From the NCBI RefSeq assembly GCF_039542305.1, contig NZ_BAABHW010000004.1, forward strand, positions 124,001 to 188,000: a DNA stretch of 64,000 bases, given 5' to 3'. Of this stretch, positions 43,429 through 52,191 are shown piece after piece. This DNA comes from Roseibacterium beibuensis. GTDB lineage: Bacteria > Pseudomonadota > Alphaproteobacteria > Rhodobacterales > Rhodobacteraceae. Within the stretch, counting starts at the first letter, position 1. Each line of letters opens with the position of its first letter. Below the pieces are notes generated by a model that was not told the DNA's origin, searched no databases, and worked only from the letters and a program-made list of their open reading frames with translations. Both the position numbers and the translations under genes were made by a program.

Positions 43429-43905
43429 TCACTCCATCGCTTCGCGGACCCAGCGGGCCATGCCGGTGCGGATCTGCGCCCGGATCGCATCCGGGTCGTC
43501 GGCGAACATCGCGTGAATATACAGCGTCTTGCGGTCCTCGGTCACATCGAGGCTGAGCGTGCCGGGCGTCAGCGAGATCAGGTTGGTGACCAGCAGGATC
43601 TCCATCTCGTCATCGGCCTCCAGCGGGACCGAGATGATGCCCGGCCGCGCCTTGTGCGCGGGCGTCAGCACGTCCCAGACCACCTGCACGGAGCTGACGA
43701 CCAGTTCATACAGGAACAGGACCCCCAGCTTCACCCAACGCCAGACGCGTTTGAAATAGCGGTCGCAGCCGGGAAAGAGCGGCTTGGTCACGAAAAGCGC
43801 CGCCGATCCCAGCGCGAAGCCCACGGCCAGCCCGGTCAGCGTGATATCCCCGGTCAGCGCGGCCCAGGCCACGGCCAGGGCGATGTTGAGGATGAAGATA
43901 TTCAT
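43429..43905 (-). CDS. mnhE: Na+/H+ antiporter subunit E (Mrp)
   Basis: The protein has 158 residues: two or three N-terminal helices followed by a cytoplasmic domain with NLISLTPGTLSLDVTEDRKT and LYIHAMFADD. These are clear MnhE signatures. The gene overlaps the mnhD stop by 4 bp. Confidence 0.93.
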   Translation of the reverse strand: MNIFILNIALAVAWAALTGDITLTGLAVGFALGSAALFVTKPLFPGCDRYFKRVWRWVKLGVLFLYELVVSSVQVVWDVLTPAHKARPGIISVPLEADDEMEILLVTNLISLTPGTLSLDVTEDRKTLYIHAMFADDPDAIRAQIRTGMARWVREAME

Positions 43906-45440
43906 GGCAGCACCTCCGCCTGCGCCAGCCCGGTCGCCTCCATCGGCACGTCACCCAGCACGGCCGCCACATAGGCCGTCGGGTCCAGCAACTGCTCGGC
44001 CGAGCGTTCGGCAAAGGCCACGAACGGTTCGGGGAAGAACCCGATGATGCAGGTCAGCACCGCCAGCGACGCGATGGGCAACAGCAGGGCCGCCCGGTCG
44101 CGGGATGGCAGGGTGCTCAGCGACGGCTCAAGCCCCGAAGGATGCGGCGTCCAGAAGGCCGCGCCCCAGATCTTGGTCATCGAGAAGATCGTCATCAGCC
44201 CCACGGCCAGCGCGATACCCGCGATCCAGTAGGCCTCGGTATCGAGAGAGGCCTTGACCAGCACGTATTTCGCCCAGAACCCCGAGAGCGGCGGAAAGCC
44301 CGCCAGCGAAAAGGCCGGGACAAGGAACAGCACCGCCAGGACCGGCGCTGATTTGTAGAGCCCGCCAATCGACGACAGCTCGGTCGAGCCCGCGATGCGC
44401 CGGGCCACGCCTGCCACGAGGAACAGGTTCGCCTTCACGATGATATGGTGCACGAGGTAGAACACCGCGCCGACAATCGCCAAGGGCGTGAACAGCGCGA
44501 GGCCAAGGATCATGTAGCCGATCTGGCTGACGATGTGGAACGACAGGATGCGCCGGAAATCGTTCATCGCCGCAGCCCCCAGAACACCCGTCACCATGGT
44601 GAACCCGGCCACCCACAGCAGGATCGTGTGCGTGAACGCAATGTCGCTGGTGAAGATCAGCGTGAAGGTCCGGATCAGGGCATAGACCCCCACCTTGGTC
44701 AGCAGCCCCGCAAAGATGGCCGAGACGCTGAAGGCGGGCGTGTGGTAGCTGGCCGGCAGCCAGAAAAACAGCGGAAAGACCGCGGCCTTCACCCCGAAGG
44801 CCACCATGAACATCATCGCCACGACGACCAGAAGGCCCTGGTTTTCCACCTGCTGCACCGCGCCGTGCAGGTCGGCCATGTTCAGCGTGCCGGTCATGCC
44901 ATAGAGCAGGCCGACGCCCGCCAGGAACAGGATCGTCGAGACGAGGTTCAGCGTCACGTATTTGATACCGCCATCCAGTTGCACCCGCTGCCCGCCGAGG
45001 ATCAGCAGGCCGAAGCTGGAGATCAGCATGACCTCGAACCAGACATAGAGGTTGAACAGGTCGCCCGTCAGGAACGCCCCCACGACACCCGCCAGCAGCA
45101 CCTGGAACAGGGCGTGATAGCCCAAGGCCTCTTTCCGCTCGTCGATATCGGCCAGCGCATAGACCGACACGGCCAGCCCGGTGATGCCGGTGATGACGAC
45201 CATCACGGCACTCAAAAGGTCGGCCACCAGCGTGATGCCGAAAGGCGCCGCCCACTGGCCCATCTGCGCGGCGATGACACCCTCGGCCAGCACCTCGGCC
45301 ATCAGGACGCCCGATGCGATCAGCAGGCCGGCCGAGCCCACGACCGACAGCCAGCGCCCCTCGGGGCCCTTGCGGAACAGGAAGGACAGAACCGCCGTCG
45401 CAAAAGGGATGATGATGGGAAGGGCGAGAACCCAGCTCAT
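43902..45440 (-). CDS. mnhD: Na+/H+ antiporter subunit D (Mrp), NuoN/M-like
   Basis: The protein has 512 residues with about 14 membrane helices, related to respiratory complex I proton-channel subunits. AFGVKAAVFPLFFWLPASYH holds the conserved membrane Lys, and SFHIVSQIGYMILGLALFTP is typical. The gene overlaps mnhC and mnhE by 4 bp each. Confidence 0.95.
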   Translation of the reverse strand: MSWVLALPIIIPFATAVLSFLFRKGPEGRWLSVVGSAGLLIASGVLMAEVLAEGVIAAQMGQWAAPFGITLVADLLSAVMVVITGITGLAVSVYALADIDERKEALGYHALFQVLLAGVVGAFLTGDLFNLYVWFEVMLISSFGLLILGGQRVQLDGGIKYVTLNLVSTILFLAGVGLLYGMTGTLNMADLHGAVQQVENQGLLVVVAMMFMVAFGVKAAVFPLFFWLPASYHTPAFSVSAIFAGLLTKVGVYALIRTFTLIFTSDIAFTHTILLWVAGFTMVTGVLGAAAMNDFRRILSFHIVSQIGYMILGLALFTPLAIVGAVFYLVHHIIVKANLFLVAGVARRIAGSTELSSIGGLYKSAPVLAVLFLVPAFSLAGFPPLSGFWAKYVLVKASLDTEAYWIAGIALAVGLMTIFSMTKIWGAAFWTPHPSGLEPSLSTLPSRDRAALLLPIASLAVLTCIIGFFPEPFVAFAERSAEQLLDPTAYVAAVLGDVPMEATGLAQAEVLP

Positions 45441-45805
45441 GCGTGGTCCTCCCCTTCGCGCGGCTCGGCGAGGCGCATCTCGTCGGAATCGAGCGTGCCG
45501 AGGTTCTGGTAGGTGCGATAGACCAGTGTCAGCGCAAAGGCGAAGAGGCCGAAGCCGATCACGATGGCCGTCAGCACCAGCGCCTGCGGCAGGGCATTGG
45601 CCACGTCACCCAGCGGCGCATCCGCCCCCTCGGGGATCAGCGGCGGGCTTTGCGCGGTCAGACGGCCCGAGACGAAGATCGTCAGGTTGGCCGCGTTCGA
45701 GATCAGGATCAGCCCGAAGATGAAGCGCAGCACGTTGCGGGCCAGCATCAGGTGCACCGCTGCCGCCACGAGAACGCCGACCATGATGGCCACCATCAAC
45801 TCCAT
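45437..45805 (-). CDS. mnhC: Na+/H+ antiporter subunit C (Mrp), NuoK-like
   Basis: The protein has 122 residues and three helices, NuoK-like: RNVLRFIFGLILISNAANLT, then DVANALPQALVLTAIVIGFG, both family signatures. It begins right at the mnhB stop. Confidence 0.94.
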   Translation of the reverse strand: MELMVAIMVGVLVAAAVHLMLARNVLRFIFGLILISNAANLTIFVSGRLTAQSPPLIPEGADAPLGDVANALPQALVLTAIVIGFGLFAFALTLVYRTYQNLGTLDSDEMRLAEPREGEDHA

Positions 45806-46228
45806 TCAGACTTCCTCCTCGAGGGCCAGAACAAGGGTCAGGATCGACCCGAACACGACGAGGTAAACGCCGATGTCGAAGACCAAGACGCTGCTGATCG
45901 GCAGGCCCTTCTCCTCCTCGGTTTCGCCGATGAACAACCACTGCCCGGTGAAGAACGCCTCGCCGAAAAACGCCGCGAAGCCCCCGGCGCAAAGGGCGAT
46001 GCCAAGGCCCACCATGGCGATGTTCTGCGGCTCGACCCTGAGCGCGGCGCGCGTCGCCTCGGCCCCCTGGGCAATGGCGTAGAGGATGAAGCCGGTCGCC
46101 CCGATCAGCCCGCCGATGAACCCGCCGCCCGGCAGGTTGTGCCCGCGCAGCAGCATGAAGACCGAGAACAGAAGGAGCAGCGCCACCAGAAGCCGCGTCG
46201 CCGCGTTCAGGATGATCGAATTCACCAT
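45806..46228 (-). CDS. mnhB: Na+/H+ antiporter subunit B (Mrp)
   Basis: The protein has 140 residues from the ATG at 46228, just past the mnhA stop. LLRGHNLPGGGFIGGLIGAT is the MnhB signature, with four helices. It lies between mnhA and mnhC. Confidence 0.93.
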   Translation of the reverse strand: MVNSIILNAATRLLVALLLLFSVFMLLRGHNLPGGGFIGGLIGATGFILYAIAQGAEATRAALRVEPQNIAMVGLGIALCAGGFAAFFGEAFFTGQWLFIGETEEEKGLPISSVLVFDIGVYLVVFGSILTLVLALEEEV

Positions 46229-46229
46229 C

Positions 46230-48533
46230 TCAGCGCCCCCCGTCCTTGTCGGCGGCATCGCCGCTGTAGCGCGTGCCGCGCAACAGCGCGTAGGCCGCCA
46301 GCGCCGCGATCACGACCACCGCGATCTCGCCGAAGGTATCCAGCGCGCGGAAATCCACGAGGATCACGTTGACGATGTTGCGGCCGTAGGCGTCGGGCCA
46401 GCTGGCCGCCTCGAAGTAACCGGTGATGCGCCGGTCGAGGTCGCCCTGAAGGACGGCGATCAGGACCGCGCTGACCACGGCCCCCGTCGCAATGGACAGG
46501 ACCGCATGGCCCGGGCGGCGCGGCTCGTCCCCGAGGTTCAGGTTCGGCAGCTTCAGCATCGCCACGGCCACCAGCACGACGACCAGCGTTTCCACCAGAA
46601 GCTGCGTGATCGCCACGTCCGGCGCGCTGAACATGATGAAGATCAGCGCGACCCCGATGCCCACGACCCCTAGCGCCGCGATGGCGGTCATGCGGCTGCC
46701 GCTATAGGCGGTCAGAAGCGCGCCGGCGGTGATGAAGATCAGGACCGCCCAATGCTTGAACAGCAGGCCGTCGAACTCGGCCGCGAAGTCGATGCGGAAA
46801 TCCAGCGCGCCCTGCGCCCAGATCGTGCCCCCCAGCGCCACGGTCAGCGTCGCGAACACGATCAGCATGTAGCGTTGCAGCACGCCCGATTGCAGGTGCC
46901 GCGTCTGCCAGGCGGCCAGCGCCTTGATCCCGTCGATCAGCCGATCCCAGCCCGGGTCGAACTTGATCGGGTTGGCGGCGATGATCCGCGCCAGCGCCGC
47001 GCGCAGGCGGGCGTGCACGAGGTAGAGCACGATGCCCGTGGCGAAGGTTGCCAGCGACAGCAGGAAGGCGGCATTCACCTCGCGGAACAGGTAGAGGTCC
47101 ACCGTGTAATCATAATCACCATAGACGGCCCAGGTGCCCGGCGCGACGAGGAACCGCTCCACCGTGTCGGGGAACAGGCCAAAGCCCAGCGACAGCGCGC
47201 CCAGGATCAGCGGCCCGATCCACATCACCCACGGCCCCTCATGGGCGGGGCGCGGCGTGTCGGACAGCTTGCCGGTGAAGGGGCGCAGAACGGCGATGCC
47301 CGCGGCCACGAACATCAGCGCGGAGGCCGCGAAGATCGTGCCGGTGATCCAGACGGTCGCCTGCTCGTGCCCGAGGCCCGCCTTGTAGAGGAACTCTTTC
47401 CCGATGAAGCCCACGAAGGGCGGGATGCCCGCCATCGAGATCGCGGCCAGCGCCCCGCCGAGGAAGGTCAGGGGCATCTTGCGGCCCAGCCCGCGCAGGC
47501 GGTCCACCTCGCGCGTGCCGGTCTCGTGATCGACAATGCCGATCATCAGGAACAGCGCCGCCTTGTAGAGCGAATGGACGACCAGGAACACCATCATGCC
47601 CTTGATCGCGTCGGGCGAGCCTGTGCCGATGAACAGCGTCAGCGCGCCCAGCGCCATCAGCGTGGTATAGGCCAGCACCTGCTTGATGTCGGTCTGCCGG
47701 ATCGCCAGCAGGCTGGCGAAAACGGTGGTGAACCCGCCCGCAAGGATCAGCGTCCAGAACCACAGCTCGCTGTCGCCCAGCGCCGGGTTGACCCGCGCCA
47801 GCAGGTAGACGCCGCCCTTCACCATCGTCGCCGAATGCAGGTAGGCCGAAACCGGCGTGGGGGCGGCCATCGCGTTGGGCAGCCAGAAATGGAACGGAAA
47901 CTGCGCCGACTTGGTGAAGGCGCCCAGCAGGAACAGGATGACGATGGGCACGTAAAGCGGATGGGCGCGGATCGCCTCGCCCTGCGTCAGGATCTCGGAC
48001 AGCTCGAACGTGCCCGCGACATGCCCCAGCAGGATCATCCCGGCCAGCAGGGCAAGCCCCCCCGCGCCCGTCAGCAACAGCGCCTGAAGCGCCGAGCGCC
48101 GCGACTTGGCACTGGCATTGTCGAAGCCGATCAGCAGGTAGGAGGAAATCGTCGTGACCTCCCAGAAGACGAACAGCGCGATCAGGTTGTCGGACAGCAC
48201 AAGGCCCAGCATCCCCACCATGAAGGCCATGAGGAACAGGACGAAACGCGGGTAATCGGGGTGCTTGCCCAGGTAAGCAGTGGAAAACAGCGTCACCAGC
48301 GTGCCGATCCCGGCGATAAGCAGGGCAAAGGTCAGCGACAGCCCGTCGATCATGACAGACAGGCGAATATCCATCGACGGCACCCAGTCGATGCCGAGAA
48401 GGATTTGCTCCCCCTCCGAGACCGGGCCGACATATTGCAGGAACCACGCGAACAAGGCCGCGGGCACCGCGACCGATATCCAACCTGCCGGACCACCCGC
48501 CTTGCGCGGAACCTTTGCCGTGTTACTCGCCAC
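46230..48533 (-). CDS. mnhA: Na+/H+ antiporter subunit A (Mrp), NuoL-like with fused MnhB-type end
   Basis: The protein has 767 residues with a GTG start. An in-frame stop lies three codons upstream, so the N-terminus cannot extend much. The NuoL-like core contains LFVFWEVTTISSYLLIGFDN, SAQFPFHFWLPNAMAAPTPV and YLHSATMVKGGVYLLARVNP. The C-terminal domain has VAITQLLVETLVVVLVA. Compared with many MrpA proteins the first membrane helix seems short or absent. It is the first gene of mnhABCDEFG. Confidence 0.92.
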   Translation of the reverse strand: MASNTAKVPRKAGGPAGWISVAVPAALFAWFLQYVGPVSEGEQILLGIDWVPSMDIRLSVMIDGLSLTFALLIAGIGTLVTLFSTAYLGKHPDYPRFVLFLMAFMVGMLGLVLSDNLIALFVFWEVTTISSYLLIGFDNASAKSRRSALQALLLTGAGGLALLAGMILLGHVAGTFELSEILTQGEAIRAHPLYVPIVILFLLGAFTKSAQFPFHFWLPNAMAAPTPVSAYLHSATMVKGGVYLLARVNPALGDSELWFWTLILAGGFTTVFASLLAIRQTDIKQVLAYTTLMALGALTLFIGTGSPDAIKGMMVFLVVHSLYKAALFLMIGIVDHETGTREVDRLRGLGRKMPLTFLGGALAAISMAGIPPFVGFIGKEFLYKAGLGHEQATVWITGTIFAASALMFVAAGIAVLRPFTGKLSDTPRPAHEGPWVMWIGPLILGALSLGFGLFPDTVERFLVAPGTWAVYGDYDYTVDLYLFREVNAAFLLSLATFATGIVLYLVHARLRAALARIIAANPIKFDPGWDRLIDGIKALAAWQTRHLQSGVLQRYMLIVFATLTVALGGTIWAQGALDFRIDFAAEFDGLLFKHWAVLIFITAGALLTAYSGSRMTAIAALGVVGIGVALIFIMFSAPDVAITQLLVETLVVVLVAVAMLKLPNLNLGDEPRRPGHAVLSIATGAVVSAVLIAVLQGDLDRRITGYFEAASWPDAYGRNIVNVILVDFRALDTFGEIAVVVIAALAAYALLRGTRYSGDAADKDGGR

Positions 48534-48924
48534 GCTCCATCACCCTTCGTCCTTCGCACCGGCGGCTTCGCCCGGCGCCACTCGGGCGTTTCGCCCGTGT
48601 TATTTCTTCGACCTGCGGCAGCCAAGCCGAAGGTCCAGCTTTCACTGGGCACGACGGGATGGGCTGCGCACAGAAAATGACCGAGGGCCCGGACGATGCC
48701 GTCGCGGTTGACGGCTGAGGCCGCCACGACACCGCCCGGGAGGAAAGTCTTGCCGGTCCGTGAGCGCCGGAAGGGACTGTACCCGGCGCGGCAAGACCTC
48801 CATCGAGCTCCATGCGTGCCCACGGAGCGCCGATACTTTTGCCCTCGGTCACGACAGGAGGTAGGGCGGCACCACCATAGGATAAATGGTAAACCTCTTT
48901 AATTATCCATTGGAAGAAACTATC
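48534..48924. other. Divergent intergenic region between mnhA and a LysR gene
   Basis: The region holds CGGGCG-TTT-CGCCCG (48583-48597) followed on the plus strand by a T-rich run, terminator-like in that direction, and an AT-rich stretch (48880-48915) before the LysR gene. No gene or further clear motif is seen. Confidence 0.5.
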
Positions 48925-49893
48925 ATGCAGCCGAGGCAATATCTGGACCGTCCCATGCACAACGCCATTCCGCCCTTCACGCTGCGCCAGCTCCGCTATC
49001 TCGTCGCGCTTGAGGAAACCGCCCATTTCCGCGAGGCTGCGGAAAGCTGCGGCATTTCGCAACCCTCGCTGTCGGTACAGATCAAGACGCTGGAAGAGGC
49101 GCTTGGCCTGACGCTGGTCGAACGCGGGCGCGGACCGGTGCAACTGACCGTCGCCGGACGCGAGGTGGCGCGGCGCGGGCGCGAGATGCTGGATGCCGCG
49201 CAAGGCATCCTCGATCTGTCCGTGACGCTGAAATCGGGCCTGGGCGGCACGATCCGGCTGGGCACCTCGGCCACGCTGGGGCCCTACCTGATGCCGCATG
49301 TGGTGGGCGACCTGCACCGCACCCATCCCGATCTGCGCCTCTATATCCGCGAGGCCGCCCCGCGCGACCTGATGCGCGAGCTGCAGGACGGCGTGCATGA
49401 CCTGATCCTGACGCAACTGCCGGTGCCGGGCGCGACGCTGTCGGTGGCGCGGCTGTTCCGCGAACCGCTGGCCGTGGCGCTGCCTGCCGATCATGATCTG
49501 ATCGCGAAAACCGAACTCGACGCGCCGGACCTTGCGCAGCAAACCATCCTGTCGCTGTCGCCCGCCTACGCGCTGCACGACCAGATCGCCGCGATGTGCA
49601 GCAACATGGGGGCCGATGTCTCGCGCGATTACGAGGGCACGTCGCTCGATGCGTTGCGGCAGATGGTGGCGATGGACATGGGGCTGACCTTTCTGCCCGC
49701 GCTCTACGTGCGGTCCGAGATCGAGGGCCGCGCGCGCGACGTTGTCGTCCGACCGTTCCGGGGGCGGCGCTTTTCCCGCTCGATCGGGCTGGTGTGGCGG
49801 GCCAGTTCGGGCGCGGGTCCGGCCTATGACCGGCTGGCCGAGGCCATCCGGTCGACCGCCCGGCGCTTTCCCGAACTGGTGATCGAGGGCTGA
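48925..49893 (+). CDS. OxyR-like LysR-family regulator
   Basis: The protein has 322 residues from the ATG at 48925, which has GGAAGAA upstream. The HTH HFREAAESCGISQPSLSVQI and TLEEALGLTLVERGRGPVQL are OxyR-like, as is MGLTFLPALYV. However, the region that carries the peroxide-sensing cysteine in OxyR (GHCLRDQ) reads SPAYALHDQ here; only a later Cys (AAMCSNMG) is present. It is therefore probably not a thiol peroxide sensor of the classical kind. Confidence 0.85.
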   Translation: MQPRQYLDRPMHNAIPPFTLRQLRYLVALEETAHFREAAESCGISQPSLSVQIKTLEEALGLTLVERGRGPVQLTVAGREVARRGREMLDAAQGILDLSVTLKSGLGGTIRLGTSATLGPYLMPHVVGDLHRTHPDLRLYIREAAPRDLMRELQDGVHDLILTQLPVPGATLSVARLFREPLAVALPADHDLIAKTELDAPDLAQQTILSLSPAYALHDQIAAMCSNMGADVSRDYEGTSLDALRQMVAMDMGLTFLPALYVRSEIEGRARDVVVRPFRGRRFSRSIGLVWRASSGAGPAYDRLAEAIRSTARRFPELVIEG

Positions 49894-49957
49894 TGGGCGT
49901 GTCGCGCCGGCCCTTTGCGCATTGACGCCTGCGTGACGCCTGTCAAAACTGGCGTGC

Positions 49958-50668
49958 ATGACCGAAGCCCTGAGCCTTGAAGACCTCGAAGCGCTGGCCG
50001 GCGATTGCCTGACGCGTGCCGGCGTGTCGCGCGCGCGGGCGCTGACCGTGGCCCGTGACACCGTCGCCGCCGAGGCGCGGGGCGACCGGGCCAACGGTCT
50101 GGATGCGCTGCTGCGTGACCTGCGCCTGATCCGCTATGGCCGGCTGCACGCCGGCGCGCGGCCCGAGATCGCCACGGCCAAGGCGGCGGTGTTGCAGGTC
50201 GATGCCGGGCACGGGTTTGCCGCTGTCGCCGTCGACGCCGCTTTGCCCGGGCTGATCGACATGGCGCGCCAGAAAGGGCTGGCCGTGCTGCGGCTTGACC
50301 GCGCCAGCGACCCGGCGGGCCTGTTCGGGGCCCTGGTGACCCTGGCCGAAGCCGGTCTTGTCGCCCTGACCATCACCGGCAAAGGCGCGGCCCGCATGGC
50401 CAGCCCGGACCATCCCATGCCGCGCCCGCTGCTGACGCCGGCCCGTCCGGCGCTGGCGGCCCTGCTGGGCGTCGTCGAGGACGAGGACGACCCCGCCGAC
50501 AGCCCCCTTGGCGCACCGGTCGCCCATCGCGGCTGGATCCTCGCCGCCGATCCGCTCTGTACCGGGCTGATGGAGTTGGTGGGCGACTTGCCGACCGACA
50601 GCCTTGAGCCGCCCGCGCGCCGGGTGGCGTTGCCGACCGACCTTCTCGCCCAGATCGTGACCAGCTGA
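49958..50668 (+). CDS. Ldh-family (malate/L-lactate dehydrogenase type) protein, short form
   Basis: The protein has 236 residues. The first part, GVSRARALTVARDTVAAEAR, GDRANGLDALLRDLRLIRYG, QVDAGHGFAAVAVDAALPGL and IDMARQKGLAVLRLDRAS, matches the N-terminal region of the Ldh/YiaK-type NAD(P) oxidoreductases (about 340 residues). The later part is shortened and diverged. It may be a degraded or specialised member. It lies 15 bp before the next LysR gene, on the same strand. Confidence 0.6.
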   Translation: MTEALSLEDLEALAGDCLTRAGVSRARALTVARDTVAAEARGDRANGLDALLRDLRLIRYGRLHAGARPEIATAKAAVLQVDAGHGFAAVAVDAALPGLIDMARQKGLAVLRLDRASDPAGLFGALVTLAEAGLVALTITGKGAARMASPDHPMPRPLLTPARPALAALLGVVEDEDDPADSPLGAPVAHRGWILAADPLCTGLMELVGDLPTDSLEPPARRVALPTDLLAQIVTS

Positions 50669-50683
50669 GGACGCCGCCGCGCC

Positions 50684-51655
50684 ATGCCCGCGCCCATGCT
50701 CAAAGGCCTGACCCTGCGCGGGCTGGAGGTGTTCGAGACCCTCGCCCGCACCGGCTCCGTCGCCGCGACGGCCCATGAACTGGGCATGTCCGCCCCCGCC
50801 GTGTCGCAGCAGATGAAGAACCTTGCGCAGGTGCTGGGCGTGGACCTGGTGGACCATTCGCGCCGCCCCATGGTCCTGACCCCCGCCGGGCGCCTGTTCC
50901 TGCCCCGCGCCGAGGCTGCGCTGGCCGCGTTGCGCAGCGGGCAGCGCGACCTGACGGCGCTGGACCTGAGCGGGCTGAGCGCCCTGTCGCTGGGCGTGAT
51001 CGAGGATTTCGAGAACGAGGTCACCCCCAGCCTGGCCGCCCGGCTGGCCGAGGGGATGAGCCAATGCGCCTTTCGCCTGCGCACCGGGGCCAGTCACCGC
51101 CTGGTGGCGCGCATCGCCGCGCGCGAGCTGGACATGGCGATCTGCGCCGACACGGGCAGCGGCCCGGCGGAGGCGCGACGCTACCCGATCCTGTCCGATC
51201 CCTACATCCTGGCCGTGCCGCGTGGCACCGATATCGGCGGCGGGCTGGCGAGCCTGTCCGAACTGGCCTTCCTGCGCCGCGACCTCGACCAGGTGATGGG
51301 GCGCCAGATCGAGGCGTATCTGCGGCGCGCGGGCCTCGACCTGCCGCAGCGCTTCGAGATGGACTCGAACCAGTCGATCAGCGCGCTGGTGGCCAGCGGC
51401 ACCGGCTGGACCATCACCACGCCGCTGAGCCTGCTGCGGGCCGGACGCTTCGCCGGAGAAATCGACGCCCACCCCCTGCCCGGCGAGGAAATCGCGCGCG
51501 AGATCGTCCTGATGGTCAACGGCGATTGGTCCGACGAGATTCCGGGCCAGATCGCGGCACTCGCGCGGGAGTTGATCGAGACCCATTTCGTTGCACCCGC
51601 CGCCGAGCGCATGCCGTGGCTGGGAACGCGATTTGCAATCCTTGGCGGCGCCTGA
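50684..51655 (+). CDS. LysR-family transcriptional regulator
   Basis: The protein has 323 residues. The HTH GSVAATAHELGMSAPAVSQQ is N-terminal. The effector domain includes RLRTGASHRLVARIAARELD, DPYILAVPRG and ISALVASGTGWTITTPLSL. It probably forms a unit with the short Ldh-like gene 15 bp upstream. The target genes cannot be read from the sequence. Confidence 0.9.
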   Translation: MPAPMLKGLTLRGLEVFETLARTGSVAATAHELGMSAPAVSQQMKNLAQVLGVDLVDHSRRPMVLTPAGRLFLPRAEAALAALRSGQRDLTALDLSGLSALSLGVIEDFENEVTPSLAARLAEGMSQCAFRLRTGASHRLVARIAARELDMAICADTGSGPAEARRYPILSDPYILAVPRGTDIGGGLASLSELAFLRRDLDQVMGRQIEAYLRRAGLDLPQRFEMDSNQSISALVASGTGWTITTPLSLLRAGRFAGEIDAHPLPGEEIAREIVLMVNGDWSDEIPGQIAALARELIETHFVAPAAERMPWLGTRFAILGGA

Positions 51656-52191
51656 GATCGCCCCCCGACGGACCGTTAGCGCCGGACTTTGCAGGCGCGG
51701 CACCCGACCCGGCGGGAATTGACACGAATATCTCAATTTTTTCTTTCGCATTATCATGATCCTAACTGTGGTTGGTAAACTTTTTTACTGCACGGCGGCG
51801 ATGTTTAGAAAACCCGTTACAGAATGACGGTACGGCAAGCGGAAAATGTTCTGAGTCTTGAATATTCCTGTCATCTTGCCATGGCGTGCGGGGTGTTGCG
51901 TGAATCGTCAAAACACCGTGCGCACACCATGCGGCCATGCCGCTGGCGGATCGGGATGCGAAGGGAACAGGAGTGCACCCCGTCACACACGCCAGAGGCG
52001 AGCGGCCCAAGGTTGGGGGAGGCTGACCCGACATCATACGCCCCTTCGGGGCGACTCGACGGCCCAAGCGGGTGAACGACCGCGCGCGAGGGTTCAGTTC
52101 AGGCAGGACGCGCGGGGCTATCGTGGCCCCACGGACGGCTCGGTGCGTCCAGGCCGATGGCATCAGGGCCGTCCCACGCGGAGGGAAGAAC
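51656..52191. other. Intergenic region upstream of acs
   Basis: These 536 bp contain AT-rich DNA at 51720-51800 and no convincing gene. TTGACA (51719-51724) is present but has no well-spaced -10. The segment is long enough for an acs regulatory region and leader, but I see no clear operator. Confidence 0.5.

Noticed and set aside
46752..48680. A 642-codon open frame on the plus strand opposite mnhA
   Set aside because: Antisense shadow of a well-conserved membrane protein, dominated by Arg, Gln and His without any domain.
48925..49893. Naming the LysR gene oxyR
   Set aside because: The sensing cysteine context of OxyR is missing.
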